Below, one piece after another: positions 18,874 through 28,541 of a stretch of 64,000 nt of DNA (the stretch's first letter is position 1; the number at the start of each line of letters is the position of its first letter). The stretch is from Candidatus Kryptonium sp. (GTDB taxonomy: Bacteria; Bacteroidota; Ignavibacteria; Kryptoniales; Kryptoniaceae). A program made the translations under genes and the position numbers. The notes under the pieces were generated by a model that saw only the letters and a program-made list of their open reading frames with translations, was not told the DNA's origin and ran no database searches. The stretch is taken from NCBI GenBank assembly GCA_025060635.1, contig JANXBN010000001.1, positions 372,001-436,000 of the forward strand, read 5' to 3'.

Positions 18874-21843
18874 ATGTTGCGTAAAATTTTTCTCATTTTT
18901 ATACTAGCAATCCTCTGTTACTCAATTGGTTTTGCTCAATATGGTAAAATTGCTGGTAGAGTTGTTGACAGGGAGACAAAGGAACCGTTGATTGGTGCAA
19001 ATGTTATAATTGTTGGAACAACTCTTGGTGCTGCAACTGATATGGAAGGGCGTTATGTGATTTTAAATGTCCCACCTGGTGTTTACGATGTTCGTGCTTC
19101 GTATGTCGGTTATCAAGATGAAACGAAACGGGGTATCAGAGTTATAGCTGGATTAACAGCGGAGGTTAATTTTGAGTTACCATCAACAGCTATAGTTGCT
19201 GAACCAGTTGTAGTTATTGCTGAAAGACCGTTGATTGAAAAAAGCGCAACGAACGCAATAAGAGTAATTAAATCTGAAGATTTTGAAAAGTTGCCTGTTA
19301 GAGGTCTTGGAGCTTACATAGCACTCCAGCCTGGTGTTGTGTTTCAGGATGGTAGATTCCATATTAGAGGTGGTAGAGCAGATGAAACTGGATTTATACT
19401 TGAAGGTGCAAATGTCAGGAATGTTGTGAGCAGAGATGGTGGGCAGTTAGTTTCGGTGATTCCTGATGCACTTGAGGAAGTTTTGATTCAAGCTGGTGGT
19501 TATAATGCAGAGTTTGGAGGGGCAAATGCAGGTTTGGTTCAGCAAAACTTTAAAACTGGAACTGAGAAGTTTAAGGGATCAGTCAGAATAGAGACCGACA
19601 ATTTTGGCAATTATCCGGGTAAGAAGTTCCTTGGAACCTATTCATATGGGTATTCAGATTATGTACTAAGTGTTAGTGGTCCTGTGTTTACAAATAGAAT
19701 TCGCGCTTTCTTGGTTGGTGAAAACTTCTTTATAAGGGACTACAGACCGGCATTTTGGTATGGTTCGCCAGAGAGATGGTCTGATGGAGCTCCAGTTGAT
19801 ACTGTTTATGATACAGGACGTCGGTTGGGTGATCCTAGGGAATTTCAGATATTAAAGTGGACCCCAGGTAATATAATAGGGCGATTCCAAAATCGTTATA
19901 CCTTCAATGGGACATTATTGTTTGATTTGAAACCACTCTATATTAGAACTGCTGGGTCATTTACATGGCAGAGAACAAGATTAAGAGGACAACATCTCAT
20001 TGGTTTGTTTAATTTAGAGAGATTGCCTTTATTTGATGAGAATAACTTATTCTTGAATGTAAAGGCAACATATTTCTTTACAGCAAAGAGCTTCATAGAA
20101 GTTAATTTAAATTACCTTGAGAGAAGATTCAAGCAATATGATAGGCACTTTAAAGACAACCTTTTTGCATATATGGATAGTGCAAGGGCAGCAGAGTATG
20201 GTTGGAGATTTAGAAGATATACAATTGCACCAGCACAATATGATTTCTATGGTTTCCCATTTGACAGGCCTGGGACGCCAGCTACTGGATATGCCAAGGG
20301 GAAACAAGGTTATTATGGTGGATCTGTTGCTTTGACATCACAGGTTGGAAGGCATGAATTTAAATTGGGTGGATCATTTGAAAGATGGACAGTAAGGAAC
20401 TATAGTATATCGCTTGGTAGAATTGCAGCGGTTTATTCGTTTATTAGGTCTAGCCCAGAATATGCAAGAAATGTTGATTCGCTTATTAAAGTCATACGAA
20501 GAAACTTCGTGAATAACTTTGGTTATGATGAATTGGGAAGAGAAATTAACTCGGGTGTTAACCGACCTAAACATCCATTCTTTGCCTCTGCTTATATCCA
20601 AGATAAGATAGAGTTTGATGATATAATCATAAATGCTGGAATAAGATTTGATCACATTGATATGGATTCATGGAAGTATGTTGATCCAACCCGTCCAGTA
20701 AGAGATGAAAATAACTATGTAATCCCTGATACAAGTATCACGAAAGGTAGGAAATTTACCTATGCTTTACCACGACTTGGCTTCTCATTCCCAGTAACAG
20801 ATAGAACTGTGTTTCATCTCCAGTATGGTAAATTTGTTCAGGCACCAGGGCTTGATGTAGCTTATAGGGGCATGGGTATAGCAGTTCAACAACTTATAGG
20901 TGGATTTTATTTCTCAGATCCGATAGCATTTGATTTGGAACCAACTAGAACAACTCAATATGAAATTGGTTTCACACAGCAATTCACGGATTATGCAGCG
21001 TTTGATATAACTGCTTTCTACAAAGATATCCGTGGTCAGGTACAATATGGATTCGTTAGAACCGCTGCTGGTTGGGATCCATCTTCGTATCCTGTTTATG
21101 TAAATCAGGACTTTGCTACGACAAAAGGAATAGAGTTTAGATTGACGCTTAGAAGAGTTGCTCGTGTTCAAGCTCAAGTGAACTACACATTATCAGATTC
21201 AAGAGGAACCAATGCTTTCCCGAATAGCGCTGGTGGCGCTTTGAATGTCACAGGTGTTGCACCTACGATTATAATTCCGCTTACATATGATCAGAGACAC
21301 AGAGGTTCAGTTATTTTAGATTACAGATTTGGTAAAGGTGATGGTGGTCCTATACTTGAAAGGTTAGGTATCAATGTTCTATTTACATTTAACAGTGGAC
21401 ACAGATTCACCAGAGCTAAAGTTCCAGGATTGGGTCAGCAAGATGCTTGGACTGGTGGAATTTTGAATGACAGTGATTCAAGGCAGAGAGTTCCAGTTGA
21501 GCCTATTAATACTTCAACAACTCCATGGAATTTCAATGTGGATTTGAGAATTGATAAGACTGTAACAATTTTCAATGTTGATTTCAACTTCTATGCTTAT
21601 GTTCAGAACCTGTTTAATACAAGAAATGTGATAAATGTCTATTATGCAACCGGAAATGCTTATGATGATGGATTTTTAACAACTGAGGATGGACAAAGAG
21701 TTGTTAATACGATAGGTCAAAGGTTTGCTGATCTGTATCGTGTGATTAACTTGCAGAATAGACAGCATAACATAATACTTAACGGTTTTGATTTATTTGG
21801 TTCACCACGCCAGATTCGTGTTGGTGTTCTTGTTGAGTTCTAA
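18874..21843 (+). CDS. TonB-dependent outer-membrane receptor with carboxypeptidase-like domain
   Basis: The 989-residue product has a signal peptide (1-21), a carboxypeptidase-regulatory-like domain (about 25-105, 'GRVVDRETKEPLIGANV'), a plug (about 125-235, 'FHIRGGRADETGFILEGANV') and a long 22-strand-type barrel ending in Phe (VLVEF). Such receptors import substrates, or in this phylum assist surface protein assembly, using TonB energy. GGAGG at 18859-18863 lies 10 nt before the ATG. Its neighbours are a DUF4397 protein and a giant T9SS cargo, with no metal or vitamin genes, so the substrate is unknown. Confidence 0.93.
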   Translation: MLRKIFLIFILAILCYSIGFAQYGKIAGRVVDRETKEPLIGANVIIVGTTLGAATDMEGRYVILNVPPGVYDVRASYVGYQDETKRGIRVIAGLTAEVNFELPSTAIVAEPVVVIAERPLIEKSATNAIRVIKSEDFEKLPVRGLGAYIALQPGVVFQDGRFHIRGGRADETGFILEGANVRNVVSRDGGQLVSVIPDALEEVLIQAGGYNAEFGGANAGLVQQNFKTGTEKFKGSVRIETDNFGNYPGKKFLGTYSYGYSDYVLSVSGPVFTNRIRAFLVGENFFIRDYRPAFWYGSPERWSDGAPVDTVYDTGRRLGDPREFQILKWTPGNIIGRFQNRYTFNGTLLFDLKPLYIRTAGSFTWQRTRLRGQHLIGLFNLERLPLFDENNLFLNVKATYFFTAKSFIEVNLNYLERRFKQYDRHFKDNLFAYMDSARAAEYGWRFRRYTIAPAQYDFYGFPFDRPGTPATGYAKGKQGYYGGSVALTSQVGRHEFKLGGSFERWTVRNYSISLGRIAAVYSFIRSSPEYARNVDSLIKVIRRNFVNNFGYDELGREINSGVNRPKHPFFASAYIQDKIEFDDIIINAGIRFDHIDMDSWKYVDPTRPVRDENNYVIPDTSITKGRKFTYALPRLGFSFPVTDRTVFHLQYGKFVQAPGLDVAYRGMGIAVQQLIGGFYFSDPIAFDLEPTRTTQYEIGFTQQFTDYAAFDITAFYKDIRGQVQYGFVRTAAGWDPSSYPVYVNQDFATTKGIEFRLTLRRVARVQAQVNYTLSDSRGTNAFPNSAGGALNVTGVAPTIIIPLTYDQRHRGSVILDYRFGKGDGGPILERLGINVLFTFNSGHRFTRAKVPGLGQQDAWTGGILNDSDSRQRVPVEPINTSTTPWNFNVDLRIDKTVTIFNVDFNFYAYVQNLFNTRNVINVYYATGNAYDDGFLTTEDGQRVVNTIGQRFADLYRVINLQNRQHNIILNGFDLFGSPRQIRVGVLVEF

Positions 21844-21849
21844 AAATTT

Positions 21850-21871
21850 CAGGGGGCTTTCTCGCCCCCTG
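21850..21871 (+). terminator. intercistronic hairpin without U tract
   Basis: CAGGGGGC (21850-21857) pairs perfectly with GCCCCCTG (21864-21871) around a 6-nt loop, directly after the receptor stop. No T run follows, so it is more likely a partial terminator or an RNA-stability element than a full stop. Confidence 0.55.
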
Positions 21872-21913
21872 TCGTTATGAATTTATAAACAAAATTTAAG
21901 GAGGAATGAAACT

Positions 21914-24900
21914 ATGAAATTATTTGGATTACTTGTAGCGTTAATTCTAATCTTAAATCCTATGTTTGCAAGAGATACGGATGGAAAGCGTGATATCAAA
22001 GATTTCATGAAAGTAGGACAGTTAAATCCTGCACAGACGGTTGTTAACATTAACAACATCACGACATGGGTAAGAGGTGATGGGTTCCATGATTGGGTTG
22101 TAGAAGGTTCATTTAACGGTACGTTTCCAAAGGGAACCGCTGGATTTATATTTTCTGAAGCAGTGGTCGTTGGTGGAAAAGTTGATGATGGACAAACACC
22201 TGTGGTAAGAGTAAATGGTTCTGTTTATTCTTCAGGTTTTAGAAGTGGAATTATAAGGCCAGATAGAACGAGAGGACCTGAATTGCGTCCATATAGAGTT
22301 AGACCTGATTGGGCAACAGCTGATTTGACGGAAGACGCTGCCGATTTCTTCCAAAAGCCAGCATCTCAAGTAACACAAGCAGAAATTGATCAGATAAGAG
22401 AACAATATAGAATTGATTGGCAGGAATGGCCTGCAAGTTTGGGAGCGCCATTTGATGACAGAAATAGAAACGGCATTTATGAGCCAAACATTGATATTCC
22501 AGGTGTTCCTGGAGCAAGTATGACCTTGTGGATTGTTTATAATGATCTTGATGCTGGTAGAACCTCATCAACTTATGGTTCACCACCAATTGGTCTTGAG
22601 ATTCAAGAAACATATTGGGCATATGCATTTGCAAATCCACTTGGAAATGTTATTTTCAAGAGAGCAAGAATAATTTATAAAGGAACTCCTACGACAAAAG
22701 CTGGAGCGGTAATTGACTCAATGTATATCGTTCAGTGGTCAGATCCAGACCTTGGTCAGTATACGGATGACTTTGTAGGTTGTGATACCGTGCTAAACTT
22801 AGGTTATGTATATAACTCAAGTTCAGTGGATGCTATTTACTTTAACAGATATGGACTTGCTCCACCAGCGGGTGGATATGACTTCTTGCAAGGTGCTGTT
22901 ATCAGAACCGGAAATCCGAATGACTCAGCAATAGTTGATTTCAAGTGGCGCAGAGGATATAAGTATATATCTCCAAAGCCGATGTCAGTTTTCACATTCT
23001 TTGCCGCAGGAAGCCCGAGAAGTGACCCGACAAGAGGTGGTGCATATACCGGAACATTACAATGGTATAACCTCATGGCTGGATTTGAACCAAGACCTGA
23101 ATATCCAGCAAGAATACCAATAAGAGATCATCTTGGTAATGTGACTAAATATGAACTTGCTGGAGATCCAGTAACTGGGACAGGCGATATAGATGGACGT
23201 CCAACACCTCAAAATCCGAACAGATTCCCACCAGGAGATCGTAGGATGGTGATGTCAACGGGTCCATTTACGATGGCTCTTGGTGATACCCAAGAAATTG
23301 TTATCGCTTTGGTTGGTGGGCTTGGAGCTGATTATAAGTCAAGTATAACTATTTTGAAGTATAACGATATTTTTGCACAATATGCTTATGATAACTTGTT
23401 TGAGTTGCCATCTCCACCACCAGCTCCAAAGGTTACCGCTGTTCCGCTTGATGGGCGCATTATCTTGAACTGGGGTGATGATATTGAAGCTATAAGAAAC
23501 ACTGAAGAAGTCGTAAGAAAGGGCTTCAGATTTGAGGGTTACAATGTTTATCAATTCCCATCCGAAACTGCAAGATTAGAGGATGCTGTAAAGATAGCAA
23601 CTTATGATGTGGTTAACGATATTACTGTTATCGTAGATAGAGCTATAGACGAAAAAACAGGAGTTATAGTAACAAAACCAGTCCAAGCCGGGCGAAATAC
23701 CGGTATAAAGAGATATATTGTAATTGATAGAGATTATGTTAGGAATACGAGGTTAGCAAATGGAACAACATATTACTTTGCAGTTACTGCTTATTCATAT
23801 ACTGATGATCCGAATGCACCATTTAGAGCTTTGGAATCCAAGCCAGTAATCATAGCAGTTACTCCACAATCACCAAAACCTGGTGTTACCTTAGGTGCGT
23901 TTGCTGGAGATACTTTGAAAGTGACATATCGTTCAAGAATTCCGGGGCGAGTGAGCGATGGAAAAGTTTATCCGATCGTTGTAGACCCGATGGCTTTAAC
24001 AGGTAATACTTATAGGGTTACATTTGATACTGTTGGTGGTAAAGTTGTATGGAATTTGATTGATGTAACTGCGAATAGAGTTAAATTAAGTCGTCAGACA
24101 AATCAAAGCGGTGATGATTCATATTACATTGTTGATGGAATAATGGTCAAAGTTCTTGACGCGCCACCGAGGATGAAAACTGACGATGAAGGTGGTTGGA
24201 GAGTCGTAAGTGGAACGCGAAAGATCACTTGGGAACGAGGTGATGGTTTACATTTTGAAAACTTCGGTGGAGCTATAGGTTATGCTAATCCTGGAACAAT
24301 ATTTGGAACATATCGTAATCCAATTACTCCTGATCGTTTAAAAAACATTAGAATTGTTTTTGCTCCAACTGATGTAAATGGAAACTTTGATCCAAATCAT
24401 CCAAATGCTTCTTTCGCATATAGATATTTGAGAAGAGCAACTGCTGCGATACCACCTGCTGCTAATGTTCCACCACCATTTGTAGTAGATGGCACAAAGT
24501 TTATTAATAGAACTGCAGGTTATCCATATCAGGATTTCGTAAAGGTACCCTTAACTGTGTATGATATTGAATCTACTCCGCCTAGGAAGCTTGCGATTGG
24601 CTTTTTAGAGAATAATGCAAATCCAGCTCCAGATGGAAAAGTTTATGGACTTGTAGATGGTAGATATTGGCCTGCTCCACATGATGTTCTTGCAAGCGTA
24701 GGGCGAGATAATGTTGAAATATATGGACCTCGTGAATGGTTATTCATATTTGATACTACATATACTGAAACTCCAGTTGCTGCTCTTATGCGGGATATTT
24801 TGAACGTACCGCTACCGACTATGTATACAGCAACTTGGAATCGCAGAGGAAATGTTGCATTTTCAGCGGACGATGTAATTGAATTCTACACTAATCATAT

Positions 24901-25291
24901 AAACTTTGTGACTGATGAATTTACATTTACTGCACCTAAACCACAAGAAAGCGTTGAGCAAGCAAAGCTTGATGTTGAAAAGATAAATGCATTCCCGAAC
25001 CCATACTATGGATTTAATAGTCGTGAGAGAGTCAGAGAAGAAAAGTTCATAACATTTAGCCACTTGCCGAGGAAAGCAACAATAAGAATATTTACGCTCT
25101 CAGGTGTGCTTGTGAGGACGATAGTCAAAGATGATGATACCCAGTTTGCAAGATGGAACCTCAGGAACGATAACAATCTCCCTGTTGCAAGTGGTGTCTA
25201 TGTCGTGCATATTGATATGCCAGATCTTGGAAAATCTAAAGTATTGAAGGTTGCTATAATACAAGAGCAACAAATCTTGAGAGTATACTAA
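21914..25291 (+). CDS. large secreted T9SS-type cargo protein
   Basis: This 1125-residue exported protein has a signal peptide (1-19). A beta-rich body includes a Pro-rich linker near residue 495 ('FELPSPPPAPKV') and two fibronectin-III-like units, one of them around 500-650 ('RIILNWGDDIEAI', 'GTTYYFAVTAYSY'). The C-terminal sorting-type domain covers about 1020-1115: 'INAFPNPYYG', then 'ATIRIFTLSGVLVRTI' and 'LPVASGVYVVHI'. The 'FPNPYYG' signature is a variant of NPFNP. AAGGAGG (21898-21904) is a strong ribosome-binding site. I recognise no enzymatic domain. It lies between a TonB-dependent receptor and a PorV-like protein, which points to surface display. Confidence 0.85.
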   Translation: MKLFGLLVALILILNPMFARDTDGKRDIKDFMKVGQLNPAQTVVNINNITTWVRGDGFHDWVVEGSFNGTFPKGTAGFIFSEAVVVGGKVDDGQTPVVRVNGSVYSSGFRSGIIRPDRTRGPELRPYRVRPDWATADLTEDAADFFQKPASQVTQAEIDQIREQYRIDWQEWPASLGAPFDDRNRNGIYEPNIDIPGVPGASMTLWIVYNDLDAGRTSSTYGSPPIGLEIQETYWAYAFANPLGNVIFKRARIIYKGTPTTKAGAVIDSMYIVQWSDPDLGQYTDDFVGCDTVLNLGYVYNSSSVDAIYFNRYGLAPPAGGYDFLQGAVIRTGNPNDSAIVDFKWRRGYKYISPKPMSVFTFFAAGSPRSDPTRGGAYTGTLQWYNLMAGFEPRPEYPARIPIRDHLGNVTKYELAGDPVTGTGDIDGRPTPQNPNRFPPGDRRMVMSTGPFTMALGDTQEIVIALVGGLGADYKSSITILKYNDIFAQYAYDNLFELPSPPPAPKVTAVPLDGRIILNWGDDIEAIRNTEEVVRKGFRFEGYNVYQFPSETARLEDAVKIATYDVVNDITVIVDRAIDEKTGVIVTKPVQAGRNTGIKRYIVIDRDYVRNTRLANGTTYYFAVTAYSYTDDPNAPFRALESKPVIIAVTPQSPKPGVTLGAFAGDTLKVTYRSRIPGRVSDGKVYPIVVDPMALTGNTYRVTFDTVGGKVVWNLIDVTANRVKLSRQTNQSGDDSYYIVDGIMVKVLDAPPRMKTDDEGGWRVVSGTRKITWERGDGLHFENFGGAIGYANPGTIFGTYRNPITPDRLKNIRIVFAPTDVNGNFDPNHPNASFAYRYLRRATAAIPPAANVPPPFVVDGTKFINRTAGYPYQDFVKVPLTVYDIESTPPRKLAIGFLENNANPAPDGKVYGLVDGRYWPAPHDVLASVGRDNVEIYGPREWLFIFDTTYTETPVAALMRDILNVPLPTMYTATWNRRGNVAFSADDVIEFYTNHINFVTDEFTFTAPKPQESVEQAKLDVEKINAFPNPYYGFNSRERVREEKFITFSHLPRKATIRIFTLSGVLVRTIVKDDDTQFARWNLRNDNNLPVASGVYVVHIDMPDLGKSKVLKVAIIQEQQILRVY

Positions 25292-25302
25292 AAATTAATT
25301 AT

Positions 25303-25325
25303 CCCCCCAGCTTTTTGCTGGGGGG
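25303..25325 (+). terminator. intercistronic hairpin without U tract
   Basis: CCCCCCAGC (25303-25311) pairs perfectly with GCTGGGGGG (25317-25325) around a TTTTT loop. No T run follows on the plus strand, and the next gene begins 40 nt later with its own strong ribosome-binding site. It probably tunes or stabilises the message rather than ending it. Confidence 0.55.
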
Positions 25326-25364
25326 AGTAAAATTAAAAATAAAAATTATTTGGAGGTCAAAGAC

Positions 25365-26423
25365 ATGAGAACTGTGAAAAGAGTTTTTTACGGATTATTT
25401 CTAATAATGTTAGTTTTTGGGTTAGCTTATAGTGGAAATCAGAATAAAGCAGGGACAACGGCAGCGCCTCATCTGCTCATTCCTATCGGTGCGAAATATC
25501 TTGGGTATGGAGGTTCTGCGGTAGCAATCGCTTCAGGGCTTGAATCTATATATTGGAACCCTGCTGGTGTTGATCTTGTGAAAAATTCTGCCAACGCTAT
25601 ATTTTCATACAGAAGCTGGCTTGCTGATATGAGTGTTAGCTATTTTGCGGTGAGTGGTAAGTTCGGTTTTGGTAGCGTCGGACTTGCATTAAAAGTTCTT
25701 GATGTTGGCGATATACCAGTTACCACAGAATTGGATCCAGATGGAACTGGCGCTGTCTTTAGCCCGACATATTTTGTTGGGACATTGACATATTCAAAAA
25801 GGTTAACGGATAGAATTTCCGTCGGAGCTAACCTCAACATTGCTCACGAAAGCTGGGCTCAAGTTAGTGCTACTGGATTTGCTTTTGACGCGGGAGTACA
25901 ATATCATGGATTGTTCAAAATACCAGGATTATCTTTGGGAGTTGTAATTAAAAATATCGGATTCCCGGTAAGATACGACGGATCAGCATTGTGGGTTGAA
26001 GCAGAAGTCCCTGGAACTGAGCGCGGTGTTACTTGGTATAAAGTTCAAGCTGCTGAATTTGAGATGCCATCTGTAATAGAGCTTGGAGTTGCTTATCAGT
26101 TCAATGTTGGTGAAAATAATAACTTCCGAGTTGTAGGTGCATTTCAAAACAATAACTTTGCATATGATGAATATAGAGTAGGTCTTGAGTATTCCTTCAG
26201 AGATGTTTTATCTTTAAGAGCAGGTTACTTGTTATCACCTGAATCTGGAAAGTGGATTCCATCGCCTGATGTAGCTACACCGAATATATTCCAGAATTTC
26301 TCTTTTGGTGCTGGTGTTAACTTAGGAAATGTTGCTGGGCTTGCGTTAGAAGCTGATTATGCTTTTGTTCCTGTGAAATTCTTCGGCAATAATCATGTGA
26401 TTTCAGTAAGCATTGGATTTTAA
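25365..26423 (+). CDS. PorV/PorQ-like outer-membrane protein
   Basis: The 352-residue product has a signal peptide and then the family's opening 'GAKYLGYGGSAVAIASGLES' and 'YWNPAGVD'. A FadL-like barrel of about 14 strands ends in Phe (ISVSIGF). PorV carries T9SS cargo from the translocon to the attachment complex, so its place right after a T9SS cargo gene makes sense. ATG 25365 is preceded by GGAGG (25352-25356). The upstream in-frame TTG at 25350 overlaps that site and is rejected as a start. Whether this is the main PorV or a dedicated paralogue cannot be told here. Confidence 0.88.
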   Translation: MRTVKRVFYGLFLIMLVFGLAYSGNQNKAGTTAAPHLLIPIGAKYLGYGGSAVAIASGLESIYWNPAGVDLVKNSANAIFSYRSWLADMSVSYFAVSGKFGFGSVGLALKVLDVGDIPVTTELDPDGTGAVFSPTYFVGTLTYSKRLTDRISVGANLNIAHESWAQVSATGFAFDAGVQYHGLFKIPGLSLGVVIKNIGFPVRYDGSALWVEAEVPGTERGVTWYKVQAAEFEMPSVIELGVAYQFNVGENNNFRVVGAFQNNNFAYDEYRVGLEYSFRDVLSLRAGYLLSPESGKWIPSPDVATPNIFQNFSFGAGVNLGNVAGLALEADYAFVPVKFFGNNHVISVSIGF

Positions 26424-26446
26424 TTTGAATTTGATGCTTAAACCAT

Positions 26447-26480
26447 AAAAGCGGCGGAGAAATTCCCGCCGCTTTTTTCT
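26447..26480 (+). terminator. intrinsic terminator after the PorV-like gene
   Basis: GCGGCGG (26451-26457) pairs with CCGCCGC (26466-26472), extended by flanking A and T, and is followed by six Ts. It is a canonical terminator and closes the 18132-26423 operon. Confidence 0.9.
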
Positions 26481-26579
26481 TTTTAATTTCATCCTGCAGA
26501 AAGATTAAGGGGTAATTTTAAGATTTTTTGATGATAAATTAGGAATTTTTAGCATCTTGTAATTCAGTTTGCTTTTTTC

Positions 26580-26608
26580 TTGACTTTGGGAAATTTGTTT
26601 GCTAATTT
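26580..26608 (+). promoter_or_regulatory. sigma-70-type promoter of the first FG-GAP gene
   Basis: TTGACT (26580-26585), a 17-nt spacer and TAATTT (26603-26608), downstream of the preceding terminator. Confidence 0.5.
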
Positions 26609-26768
26609 TACTAAGACTATATCCCACACTCTTTAAAACGATCTAAATTAAGCACCTTTAATTCCGAAAAACATTAAACTTCTTTTTTGCCCTATTGAGA
26701 TGAGAGCACATAGTATAAATGTTCCTATTTCAACATCCAAAAATAAAATAAAATGGAGGTTAAAGGTT

Positions 26769-28436
26769 ATGAGAAAAATTTATCTTTTTCTCACGCTTAT
26801 GATTGTCTTATATTTTGTTTCGTTTTCTCAAGCGCAGTATCCGCTTTTTTACTTGAAAGATGGTTTTCGTGTTTCTTATGTAGCTAACTATTCAACTATT
26901 CCAAAGATTGATGGTTGTGATGATGTAATTGCTGGTCTTGATTTGAATAAGAATGGAAAATTAGAAATCCTTGCTATTAATGATCCAACTGTTTCAAGCC
27001 CAGCATCAGGAGATACGACGAAATGGGTTTTTTTATTTGAGAACGATGGAAATGATAATTACAAACTTCTGTGGAGCACCGCCCTACCTTTAACTTCAAG
27101 AACGACAGGATACAGCTTTCCTGGTGTAAATGTCACTGATGTTGATGGAGATGGAAATTTTGAAATAACAATAGTTAATCCATCTAATGCTGATGTATCT
27201 GCTGGAATTTTAAATCCTGATAAAATATTTTTCTACGAATATGACCCACGAACGAGGACATTTCCGACGGAACCAACATTCGCTTGGAATCTTGATTATC
27301 CAGCCGATGGAAATGCTGGATTTAGGTTAACATATCTTTTCCCTGGAGATTTTGATCGTGATGGAAGACAAGAAATAGCTTTAATTGATAGAACCTCACG
27401 AATTCATATGTGGATAATCTCACTTGAGACACCTGAACTTGATCCATTTTCAACTTTTAAGGTTGAGTTCCGAGATAGCTCTCTTACCGCAACCTGGGCA
27501 TTTGACATTACCACAACTGATTTTGACAGAGATGGTAAACAAGAAATCTGGTTTGGAACATGGACTAACTTTACTTGGGTTATAGTTGAAGCCGAAGGGC
27601 CAGATAATTATGTGATAAAGAAGGTAATCTCTAATTCGCACATTGGCTCTGGAACAGTTGTTGGAACTCTGAGAAATCTTAAGTTTATGGATATGGACGG
27701 AGATCGTTATCCTGAAGGTTTTGCGTTTGCTACTAATGGACAGCTTGTTTATATTGAAAACAGAAAACCAGCGGATGTAAGTGAGATTGACTCAACATAT
27801 TTTCACAAGGTAGGTGGTTGGGATTATACTCGTGGGGCTGATTGGGGTGATCTTGATGGAGATGGAAATCTTGATGTCGTGGTTGCTGGCAATTATAGAA
27901 ATGTTTACCATGTTGAATATAAAGGTTCAGGTGCATTCAAGGATTCAACGAGCTGGGAATGGAGCGAACTTCTCAGAGACACGCTTGGGACACCGAGGTA
28001 TTATTATGTAAGTTTCCCACCGCGCGATATGGATGGAGATGGTAGAAGAGAGTTTGTAATTGGTTCTTTGCAAAGACCTGATTCAACACGAGCATTTTTC
28101 ATTGTTTTTGAGCGTGATGTTATAGTAAAAGCTCAATCTCAGGATGAGATTTTAACAGGTTATTATTTAGCTCAAAATTATCCAAATCCGTTTAATCCAG
28201 TAACATGGATTGAATTTGCTTTGCCGAAAGATGAGTTCGTGACTTTAAAGATATACACAATTGACGGACGGTTGGTTAGAACTTTAGTTGAAAATAAATA
28301 TTATCCAGCAGGAAAGCATTTGTTAAGTTGGGATGGAAGGGATGATAATAATCTTGAAGTCGCAAGTGGAGTTTACATTTATAAAATTAGTGCTGGAAAA
28401 TTTGAAACCTCAAGGAAGATGATACTTTTGAGGTAA
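26769..28436 (+). CDS. secreted FG-GAP/VCBS-type T9SS cargo protein
   Basis: The 555-residue product has a signal peptide (about 1-22). A beta-propeller-like body carries many calcium-binding loops of the FG-GAP type: 'DVDGDGNFE', 'DFDRDGRQE', 'DFDRDGKQE', 'DLDGDGNLD' and 'DMDGDGRRE'. The T9SS type A sorting domain starts with 'NYPNPFNPVTWIEF' and continues 'LKIYTIDGRLVRTLVE' to the end. It should be displayed on or released from the surface, probably binding calcium. ATG 26769 was chosen for the GGAGG at 26755-26759 and because the signal peptide starts there. A paralogue follows. Confidence 0.9.
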   Translation: MRKIYLFLTLMIVLYFVSFSQAQYPLFYLKDGFRVSYVANYSTIPKIDGCDDVIAGLDLNKNGKLEILAINDPTVSSPASGDTTKWVFLFENDGNDNYKLLWSTALPLTSRTTGYSFPGVNVTDVDGDGNFEITIVNPSNADVSAGILNPDKIFFYEYDPRTRTFPTEPTFAWNLDYPADGNAGFRLTYLFPGDFDRDGRQEIALIDRTSRIHMWIISLETPELDPFSTFKVEFRDSSLTATWAFDITTTDFDRDGKQEIWFGTWTNFTWVIVEAEGPDNYVIKKVISNSHIGSGTVVGTLRNLKFMDMDGDRYPEGFAFATNGQLVYIENRKPADVSEIDSTYFHKVGGWDYTRGADWGDLDGDGNLDVVVAGNYRNVYHVEYKGSGAFKDSTSWEWSELLRDTLGTPRYYYVSFPPRDMDGDGRREFVIGSLQRPDSTRAFFIVFERDVIVKAQSQDEILTGYYLAQNYPNPFNPVTWIEFALPKDEFVTLKIYTIDGRLVRTLVENKYYPAGKHLLSWDGRDDNNLEVASGVYIYKISAGKFETSRKMILLR

Positions 28437-28449
28437 ACTTAGAAGTTGA

Positions 28450-28475
28450 GGGTGGGTTTTATGCCCACCCTTTTT
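28450..28475 (+). terminator. intrinsic terminator
   Basis: GGGTGGG (28450-28456) pairs with CCCACCC (28464-28470), followed by TTTTT, just after the first FG-GAP gene. Confidence 0.9.
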
Positions 28476-28512
28476 AATTTTTGTTCACGCTTTTAGAAAT
28501 CCAACCTTTTTA

Positions 28513-28541
28513 TTGACATTGAATTCTTAAATTTTTATTTT
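28513..28541 (+). promoter_or_regulatory. sigma-70-type promoter of the second FG-GAP gene
   Basis: Perfect TTGACA (28513-28518), 17-nt spacer, TATTTT (28536-28541). The predicted RNA start near 28548 supports translation from ATG 28585 rather than GTG 28549. Confidence 0.65.

Larger units (their letters stand above)
26424..26768 (+). other. 345-nt intergenic region
   Basis: The stretch holds the terminator of the receptor operon, a candidate promoter at 26580-26608 and a leader of roughly 150 nt ending in GGAGG (26755-26759). The following frame is open back to an ATG at 26700, but those 23 codons would put a polar extension before the signal peptide. I see no RNA gene here. Confidence 0.7.
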
